Shown here one piece after another: positions 8,851-13,710 of a stretch of DNA of 13,710 bases. How positions within the stretch are numbered: position 1 is the first letter of the stretch; each line of letters starts with the position of its first letter. The notes beneath the pieces were generated by a model that saw nothing but the letters and a program-made list of their open reading frames with translations, was not told the DNA's origin and did no database searches. Source of the DNA: Bacteroidota bacterium (GTDB lineage Bacteria; Bacteroidota; Bacteroidia; AKYH767-A; 2013-40CM-41-45); assembly GCA_016711505.1 (NCBI GenBank), contig JADJSV010000014.1, forward strand, positions 1 to 13,710, written 5' to 3'. The translations under genes were made by a program, and so were the position numbers.

Positions 8851-9976
8851 CTACAGGCTTGCCTTTGTAACTTCCTTTTTTGGAGGAATTACCTGCGGTG
8901 TTTTGTAGTCTGCTTTTATTTCTTTTGAATAGTTTTTTTGATAAGGTGTTTCCTTTTTTATTACTGACAACATTCTGTTTAGTAATTTTCTTGCAATTTT
9001 TATGATGATACTCTTTGGATTCTTGCCTTGGTGTTTTCGATAATAGGTTTGCATTTCAGGATCCAAACGCAGGGCTACCCAAGCACTTTCTATGATATAA
9101 CTCCTCAGAAGATCTCTGCATCTTGGAGTTACTCCAAAAACATTCTCAGTCATCCCGGAATTTCGAATATTTGGAACCAACCCTACGAAAGATGCAAATT
9201 GTGTTTCTTTTTATTGAATCGCCTCAGATCTCCTACTTCAGCAAGAACAACCGATGATAAATATCCCCCAACCCCAGGAATACTTTTTAATAAATAATAA
9301 TCCTTCTTGTGATTTTTTCTGCAATAGGATCGTAGTTGATTGGCCAATTCTAAATATTCCTGATAAATTACTTTCAATAATCGAATCTTACTCTCCATAC
9401 ATAATTTTCCTACCGGTTCCTGCCATGGAATATTTTCAATCCATTCTATAAATGCTTTGGACCAATTTGGATTGTCGAACTCTTTTGGTATTTCAATTCC
9501 ATGATAAAGTAATAACGCTTTGATGCTACATTTTATCTTGCGGAGTTGCCGAGTAGTTTCTGCTCGTTGCCGTACTAAACTTTTCAAATAATCTTGTTTT
9601 GATCCGGAATATAGATTCCTCGCAAATGACCGGACTGAAGTTGCTTTGCTAAGTTCCGACAATCGAGCACATCGGTTTTCTGGTGACTTTGTTTGTCAGT
9701 TCTAGGCACATCAGCCGGATTGACGACCAAAACATTCCATCCCAGATTTAAAAAATACCGGGAAGCCGTAAAACCGCAGCAGCCCGCTTCATAAACCAAT
9801 GACACTTCATGCTCCGGAAAATTAGTTTGAACGTAATGATAAAGAACGTCATTGCTGGAAGGAATTGTAATTGTTTTGTGATCTGATATATCTGTCCGAA
9901 GATGTACAGACCAACTTTTTTTGTGAATGTCCATGCCAATGTATAGCTTTGGAAGAACAGTAGGTTGTGTTGCCAT
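8851..9976 (-). CDS. IS110-family transposase (DEDD + Ser recombinase), two frameshifts
   Basis: This is an RNA-guided recombinase that excises and inserts the element. Restored length is 375 residues, normal for the family. The N-terminal RuvC-like DEDD domain has D16 (IGMDIHKKSW), E63 (VYEAGCCGF), D102 and D105 (KTDVLDC). A helical linker with Lys/Arg follows, then an HhH-like IPGVGGYLSSVVLAEVGDLRRF region (~233-254), and a Transposase_20-type C-terminal domain with FVGLVPNIRNSG, where S274 is the likely nucleophile. ATG at 9976 is the start (MATQPTVLP). One A is missing in the run at 9597-9600 and one at 9208-9212 (plus-strand T-runs), splitting the frame in three; repair restores IPDQKQDYL and FNKKETQFASFVG. 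IS110 transposases are not normally made by programmed frameshifting. Confidence 0.92.
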
Positions 9977-10033
9977 ATCTTATCGTATTTGGGTAGACAA
10001 TTTATTAATTAATTTGTACTACATTATTTTAGA

Positions 10034-10059
10034 TGGAACACGACTTACTGCTTTTACAT
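10034..10059. repeat. Right terminal inverted repeat of the IS element
   Basis: Read on the minus strand it is ATGTAAAAGCAGT, a diverged centre, then GTTCCA, matching the repeat at 8500-8523. It lies 58 bases upstream of the transposase start codon. Confidence 0.65.
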
Positions 10060-10066
10060 GGGTGCT

Positions 10067-10350
10067 TGACTGTCTCGTGCATTCTAGTATTACCGAAAGT
10101 ACGGCCCTAACGGGCCTGCCACTTCTTAATACATATCCATATTATGAATTCTTGAGTTTAACTTAATGACACTGTGCAAAGCTGACTGCAATGAAGTAGG
10201 CGACATCTCTATTAATTTCAATAGATATTAATATAATTAAGTTGACGCTTTTTCGATAGCTATCGGTACAAATTATTCAGGCTTCACTTGTGCCCTTGTG
10301 CTGACTTTTAGTGATCTTAGTGTTGAGTTTTTTTACCGGGCATTTATCCG
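10067..10350. other. Spacer right of the IS element with two palindromes
   Basis: No coding frame is supported. GGCCCTAACGGGCC at 10103-10116 is the reverse complement of the hairpin at 8291-8304. CGATAGCTATCG at 10254-10265 is a perfect 12-base palindrome of a type frequent in Bacteroidota spacers. The rest is AT-rich. Confidence 0.6.
10103..10116. repeat. GGCCCTAACGGGCC hairpin, copy 2 (inverted)
   Basis: It is the exact reverse complement of 8291-8304 and forms a GGCCC/GGGCC stem with a TAAC core. It lies about 40 bases outside the right inverted repeat. Confidence 0.7.
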
Positions 10351-10358
10351 TATCTTCG
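10351..10358 (+). promoter_or_regulatory. Bacteroidota-type -7 element
   Basis: TATCTTCG matches TAnnTTTG at all but one fixed position, and lies eight bases before the ATG at 10367, implying a very short leader as is common for such promoters. The -33 TTTG element is not clear (a TTG at 10323-10325 is too far). Confidence 0.45.
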
Positions 10359-10366
10359 CACTATCA

Positions 10367-10860
10367 ATGAAAAAGTCATTCTTAATTTTTTTCTTGCTGT
10401 TTTCCGGATTGCTTTTCGCAAACGGAAAAACTACGTCTGTAAATTCATTGCAAAAAGATGCTATAGTTAAAAACACCGACGACTTTTCAACGACTGCGGG
10501 AATAGTTTCCAATTTTCTTTCTGTATTCGAAGAAGGAATTATTCAACCGGGAACGGGAATTGTCCATTCCACTTTTAATCCTGTACGGACTGTTAATATT
10601 GGTTCATGTAATTCATCTGTCACAACACAGAATAAAATCAACAGGCAAATTAGTTTTCAATTTCTTATCACACCGGATGCTGATGTAAAACCTTCAACGG
10701 ATCTACATGTTTTTCTGCGGGTGCTTCTTATCTGAGATTTTTCCCTTTTCCCTTTATTAATAAATCTGCTTTATCCGTTGCAAAGTTCGCTTGTAATGAA
10801 TTTAGCTATTTCACTTATTTCAAAAATAAATATTTATGGAAAATAATATCGACCATCTGA
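10367..10860 (+). CDS. Small secreted protein of unknown function, frameshift near C-terminus
   Basis: ATG 10367 opens a signal peptide (MKKSFLIFFLLFSGLLFANG, cleavage about residue 19-20); the longer open frame from 10298 lacks one. The mature part has DFSTTAGIVSNFLSVFEEG, IIQPGTGIVHSTFNPVRTV and a single Cys in NIGSCNSS. As written the frame stops at 10735 with HVFLRVLLI. If one T is missing from the run at 10710-10714 the protein continues HVFSAGASYLRFFPFPFINK to a stop at 10858-10860, about 164 residues, with a more protein-like composition. In that form it overlaps the start of the next gene by 25 bases, suggesting coupling. I do not recognise the family. It is transcribed away from the IS element and convergent with the 11044 gene. 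Confidence 0.6.
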
Positions 10861-10966
10861 ATGATGGTGAAAAAAATCCGGATTCGGAATGGTATTCTTG
10901 TGGGTTGGAATTGTAATTGTAGCACTTGTTGCTTTAAAATTACTTGTCTTCCCTGATTCAAAATAG
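10836..10966 (+). CDS. Small single-pass membrane protein, one-base frameshift
   Basis: The restored product is 43 residues: an acidic N-terminus (MENNIDHLNDGEKNPDSEW), one membrane helix (VFLWVGIVIVALVALKLLVF) and a short PDSK tail. As written the frame stops early (WYSCGLEL). Adding one G to the GG at 10891-10892 gives a perfect helix ending at TAG 10964-10966. It is too short for usual ORF callers. An intrinsic terminator follows at 10987. Function unknown; it may work with the secreted protein upstream. Confidence 0.6.
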
Positions 10967-10986
10967 TTTTTTCAGGAGGTTTGATT

Positions 10987-11018
10987 CAAGCCGCATGGAG
11001 AGTGTGCGGCTTGTTTTT
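10987..11018 (+). terminator. Intrinsic terminator
   Basis: CAAGCCGCA (10987-10995) pairs perfectly with TGCGGCTTG (11005-11013), with a 9-base loop, followed by TTTTT (11014-11018). It ends the plus-strand pair of small genes, 21 bases after the last stop codon and just before the convergent gene's stop. Confidence 0.85.
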
Positions 11019-11043
11019 AACTTAATGTCCATCAAAATAACAT

Positions 11044-11395
11044 TTAAAATCTATCGCTTGGTTTTAAACCTGACTGAGCTTTCTTTTGAATTCTCTTTCC
11101 TGCTGCTTGAATATCAGGCAAATTTAATTTACCTTTTTCCAATTCAATCTCTCCTTTTGCAAATTCAATTTGTCAATAAAATCAATGAACTCAATTTACT
11201 TTAGAGTCCAAAATTTGATTATTAATCAATTGATTGAAAAAATCAGAGAAAAATATAAGAAACTTTTCTCTCTTTAAAATATCTGACACGTCCGTAATAT
11301 TCCGATCTAGGCTAAAAAATTATAAATAATCTTAGACACTCTGTCAAATTCTGCCGGTTTAATTGCATTTTCTGTTGTGCTTCTTTTATTGCCAT
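11044..11395 (-). CDS. 117-residue protein of unknown function directly downstream of the ADP-ribosyltransferase gene, frameshifted
   Basis: ATG at 11395 follows the stop of the upstream gene after one base (TAA-A-ATG). No single frame is open, but four one-base repairs (an A in the run at 11368-11371, a T in the run corresponding to 11314-11319, and two near 11175-11200) give a continuous soluble, charged, mostly helical protein. It begins MAIKEAQQK, has KPAEFDRVSKIIYNFFS and LKREKFLIFFSDFFNQLI, then IEFAKGEIELEKGKLN, and ends LKPSDRF at TAA 11044-11046. The restored 354 bases make exactly 118 codons. No family recognised and no signal peptide or membrane helix. Tight coupling to a possible toxin-type enzyme makes an antitoxin, immunity or accessory role plausible, but that is inference. 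The two repairs near 11175-11200 are the least certain. Confidence 0.5.
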
Positions 11396-11396
11396 T

Positions 11397-12021
11397 TTAA
11401 ATTTCCTCCATTGTTACCAACGTATAATCGTTCTCCTTTGTTACTGCTAAGATATTAAATCTTGTATTGGGAAGAAATAAAATTTCGAATTCATTTTGCG
11501 AATCAATGCCATATTTGCTAATTTCTTCGATTTCCTTGCCCGTTTTTGACACTATTCTGAACATTACATTTCCGCTAAATTGTATTGCAATTGAACGCAT
11601 TTACTTGTAGAAATAAACGGGTACTCAATAATTTCCTATTGTTTTCAAGGCTTTTATACTTTTGTGCAATTCACTTTCTGTTAAGAAAACACCACGATAA
11701 ACTAGACCTTCATAATTTGGTAGTTTCTCTAATGCTTGAGCCAATAATAAACCAAATTGGGTTTCGTTCTTGCCTTTTTCTTTCTCAACTCTGTATTAAC
11801 TTGGTCAAAACCATCATCGGAATATTTATATATTAACGCTTTTTCATACTTGTTAAGTTCGGAAACTCTTGAATTTCGCGCACTTCTTTCTATCTCCTTA
11901 ATTCAGCAGAAAGATTTTTTCAACATAAGTTTTTCGGTCGTATCAATCTTAAAGCCAAAATTTTTCACAATTATAATTAATAATTTTAGTGCTTCAATAC
12001 AAAAATATTAATGTAACTCAT
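11397..12021 (-). CDS. ADP-ribosyltransferase-fold protein (R-S-E class), frameshifted
   Basis: Predicted to transfer ADP-ribose from NAD+ to a protein or other target. Restored length is about 208 residues. Motifs in order: YEKALIYKYSDDGFDQVN helix (~72-95), GLVYRGVF with the NAD-binding Arg (~110, codon 11694-11696), EYPFISTS with the S-T-S motif (11603-11611, ~138), and NEFEILFLPNTRF with the E-x-E catalytic pair (11484-11492, ~178-180) in the usual E-x-E-(I/V)-L-F..G/N-T-x-F setting. E-x-E suggests an Arg-type mono-ADP-ribosyltransferase. Only the last 67 residues are in one open frame; several one-base breaks lie upstream. The start ATG 12021 overlaps the previous stop (ATGA), supporting the gene boundaries. 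The N-terminal ~55 residues are short, with a hydrophobic ALKLLIIIV segment. The same domain occurs in toxins, TA toxins and phage head-protein fusions; which applies here is unknown. Confidence 0.8.
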
Positions 12022-12324
12022 TCACATGAATCGCCTTCAGATTTTTTATCAATATAAAGTTCCAAACGGAACTATACAGGCAATCAAAACCTTCATCGTT
12101 GTTCCCATGAATTTCCATTTCTGTTCAACACCAACCTGTAGAGCGTTAAAGACAAATAACCAAAAACAACGCTCCATGTACCGGACCGATTGATTTACCA
12201 GACTATGGTCAACCATCCAGTATTTCATCGGAACAGCAATAAGTACAAGAAGCAAAAGCGAAGTCCCTTCAGGAAACCAAGTAATCTGAGGCGTCCGACT
12301 GATGAGTTGAAATATTTTTTTCAT
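12018..12324 (-). CDS. DUF3817 family integral membrane protein, frameshifted
   Basis: About 102 residues restored, the usual small size for DUF3817 proteins, whose function is unknown. Visible features: MKKIFQLISRT start, EGTSLLLLVLIAVPMKYW first membrane region, GPVHGALFLVIVFNALQV with the conserved HG pair, EQKWKFMGTT loop, LIACIVPFGT membrane region, and a YIDKKSEGDSCE tail. As written the frame stops at 12049. Three small repairs (a missing A in the GTAAATC stretch, an extra T before GTCTTTAAC, and an indel after CCATTTGGAACT) restore the HG motif and carry the frame to TGA at 12018-12020, which overlaps the next ATG by four bases (ATGA). The TauE-like gene upstream ends 63 bases before. 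Confidence 0.8.
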
Positions 12325-12387
12325 ATATTATTCAATTATGATTAACAATATTTTAATGACGTCTCTTTGAAATTAACTGCCCCTATT

Positions 12388-12745
12388 TCAAAAAACCATC
12401 TTCACCCCAACAAAATAATGATCACTCCAAATGTCCGTTTCAATTGTTCCGGTGAAAGGGAAATTGCAATCTCACTTCGAAAAACTACCGATCCACAAAA
12501 CTCAGACAAAGTATTCCCGCAACTTTGAAATCAACCGCTCCCGTTTTAGATAATTATACACCGCCATAAATCCAATCGGTGGAAGCATCATCGCCAATCT
12601 AGCGTTCCCTGTGCTGCATGTTGTGTCATCCCTAAAAAATAAACCAGACACCCGGAACAACGATCAGTCCGCCCCCAATTCCAATAAAGCCACTGAAAAT
12701 CCCCGCACATACTCCTACGATCAGAATGATGATTACTGTTTCCAT
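12388..12745 (-). CDS. TauE/SafE-family (TSUP) small permease, frameshifted
   Basis: A half-size TauE/SafE protein, a family of four-helix units that move sulfonate- or sulfite-type anions or related compounds; substrate unknown here. No long frame is open, but five single-base additions give exactly 121 codons. Key parts: METVIIILIVGVCAGIFSG then FIGIGGGLIVVPG (family signature), VYFLGMTQHAAQGT, LAMMLPPIGFMAVYNYLK, AGAVDFKVAGILCLSFVVG, SEIAISLSPEQLKRTFGVI, and a VKMVF end at TGA 12388-12390. ATG 12745 is preceded by a purine-rich AAAAAA. It is on the same strand as, and 119 bases downstream of, the asparaginase gene, with a strong hairpin between. An antisense open frame on the plus strand (12611-12931) is a shadow. 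Confidence 0.85.
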
Positions 12746-12803
12746 TTTTTTTCGGTTTGTACTGTTAAGTGTGTCCATGACTTTATTAAATTAAATGTTC
12801 TAA

Positions 12804-12844
12804 GTTTACAGGTTTGCAGGTTGCGAACCTGCAAACCTGTAAAC
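12804..12844. repeat. 19-bp perfect inverted repeat with 3-base loop
   Basis: Arm 12804-12822 (GTTTACAGGTTTGCAGGTT) is exactly complementary to 12826-12844 around GCG. AACCTGCAAAC from the right arm is repeated directly at 12850-12860. It lies between the asparaginase stop and the TauE-like start; no T-run follows on the minus strand. It may act as a terminator or mRNA-stabilising hairpin and resembles dispersed palindromes of Bacteroidota. Confidence 0.75.
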
Positions 12845-12864
12845 CTGATAACCTGCAAACGATT

Positions 12865-13710
12865 TTACCGAGACAGTTCGCCTGCCAAATTATTTGTCAG
12901 CTGTTTTTTAATGTCTTTCAATTTCGGATAACGGGCAAAGAAGAAACATCATCTTCGTAATAGCCGCCCTCCGTTTGTCATATCGCCACCGGATACAACT
13001 CCAATATTTTTCAATCCTATTCCTGTTTCATTCTTGGTCTGATTGACCATTCCACCGCACCGAGAAATATTCAAAACATTTCCACTTTAATTAATCGCTC
13101 AACACTGTCAAGAAACTTTTTGTCGATGGCGATTACCGCTGCCAAAATGTTTCCAGAACAATTCCACGCAAATTTTTTATGTTTCCAGACAATGCATCAA
13201 TTACTTGGCGATAAACCCGGGAAAAGTTTCAACACTAAAACATGTTCATTGAATCCACGGTTTATTTGAATTTCTTTTTGGGTTTTGGTAAGATCTATTC
13301 GTTCATCAAAAACCATTTCCCAACTCCCCGCTTCCGCCAACACAGGAAAATTCAAAGACTGAAAAGCATCAAACTTACTTGATGTAAATTTCTCCGCTCT
13401 GTTGCCCCTGAACAACTGACTGTTAAAATAAATGCAAACTTCAGGAACTAGTTTTTTTGATGCAGCTATTTCTATTGCTGTAATGAGATTTCTTTTTGCA
13501 TCTGTACGAATCACGCTCCACGGTAATTGCGAGCCGGTAAGTATAACCAGGACTTGACAAAATTCCAACGCCTATAACTTAATGCCGAAGCTGTGTACGC
13601 TATCGTATCTCCTCCCATGCAGAATCACAAATCAATCGTATTGCCGATACTTTTTCAATGATCGTTGCCAGTTCCCCAGAAATCCGGTTTGCACATCAGA
13701 CGAATCAATC
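12865..13710 (-). CDS. ansA: Type I L-asparaginase, N-terminus outside window, frameshifted
   Basis: Hydrolyses L-asparagine to aspartate and ammonia, cytoplasmic in type I enzymes. The window holds about the last 280 residues of a ~340-residue family. Recognisable blocks: IDSSDVQTG, (F)VILHG followed by DTIAYTASALSY, LVILTGSQLPWSVIRTDAKRNLITAIEIA, VPEVCIYFNSQLFRGNRAEK, KFDAFQSLNFPVLAEAG, VLVLKLFPG, GIVLETFGSGN, GGMV..TKNETGIGLKNIGVVSGGDMT, AAITKMMFLL, and the NLAGELSR end (TAA 12865-12867), which parallels NLRGEL in E. coli AnsA. Only 13197-13568 is one open frame; many one-base breaks flank it. At the HG-T-D-T active-site block the bases read closer to HGGDT with an extra base, so the key Thr cannot be confirmed in this low-quality stretch. 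Confidence 0.88.

Larger units (their letters stand above)
8495..10066 (-). mobile_element. IS110-family (IS1111-type) insertion sequence, about 1.56 kb
   Basis: The core evidence is the transposase plus imperfect terminal inverted repeats at 8500-8523 and 10034-10059. The long non-coding end (about 350 bases) is downstream of the transposase and the short one (about 83 bases) is upstream. In this family the IS1111 group is known for subterminal inverted repeats and for carrying its guide RNA downstream of the transposase gene; both fit. IS110 elements make no target duplication, so exact ends cannot be read from duplicated bases; the limits are given to include the few bases outside the inverted repeats. 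Confidence 0.75.

Noticed and set aside
8851..9976. Programmed frameshifting in the transposase
   Set aside because: IS110-family transposases are made from one frame, there are two breaks, and similar breaks affect unrelated genes in the window.
11585..12011. Two plus-strand open frames of 83-84 codons
   Set aside because: They are antisense to the ADP-ribosyltransferase gene, whose catalytic motifs are on the minus strand.
7530..12530. Shared word around CCCGCAACTTT at about 7535 and 12513 as a dispersed repeat
   Set aside because: The second copy is inside the TauE-like coding sequence (DFKVAG), so the similarity is likely chance or codon-driven.
12611..12931. 106-codon open frame on the plus strand
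   Set aside because: It lies antisense to the TauE-like gene, the hairpin and the asparaginase end; the minus-strand reading has clear family signatures.

Overview
The window looks like accessory DNA from a member of the Bacteroidota, probably environmental. The evidence is a giant secreted repeat protein with SprB-like repeats, a carboxypeptidase-regulatory-domain TonB receptor, almost no Shine-Dalgarno signals, a TAnnTTTG-like -7 element, AT-rich spacers and many short GC-rich palindromes. I see no tRNA, rRNA or CRISPR array.

One property governs the reading of the whole window. Nearly every gene is split by single-base indels, mostly one base missing from a short homopolymer. When these are repaired, protein families, repeat periods, signal peptides and gene junctions all fall into place. 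I therefore treat the genes as probably intact in the organism and the breaks as probable sequencing or assembly errors, and I annotate each gene over its full restored span. True decay cannot be excluded from one sequence.

Layout. (1) 1-4928, minus: the N-terminal ~1640 residues of a giant secreted adhesin-like protein (signal peptide, six PPC-like beta-sandwich repeats, Ig-like repeats, SprB-like repeats, PKD-like region), running off the left edge. (2) 5170-7306, minus: a ~712-residue TonB-dependent receptor with an unusual His/Asp-rich plug. (3) 7589-7963, minus: a small membrane or secreted protein of unknown function. (4) 7964-8494: gene-free, palindrome-rich DNA. (5) about 8495-10066: an IS110-family element of the IS1111 type, with terminal inverted repeats, a DEDD/Ser transposase on the minus strand and a ~350-base structured non-coding end downstream of the transposase, where a bridge (seeker) RNA would be expected. 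(6) 10367-10966, plus: a small secreted protein and a 43-residue single-pass membrane protein, followed by a clear terminator. (7) 13710 down to 11044, minus: type I L-asparaginase (partial), a 19-bp hairpin, a TauE/SafE-family permease, a DUF3817 membrane protein, a mono-ADP-ribosyltransferase-fold protein and a 117-residue protein of unknown function. The last three are tightly coupled (ATGA overlap, then a one-base gap).

The two items most worth following are the ADP-ribosyltransferase with its tightly linked downstream partner, which frameshifts hide from ORF callers, and the IS1111-type element, whose non-coding end carries short matches to both of its own junctions.
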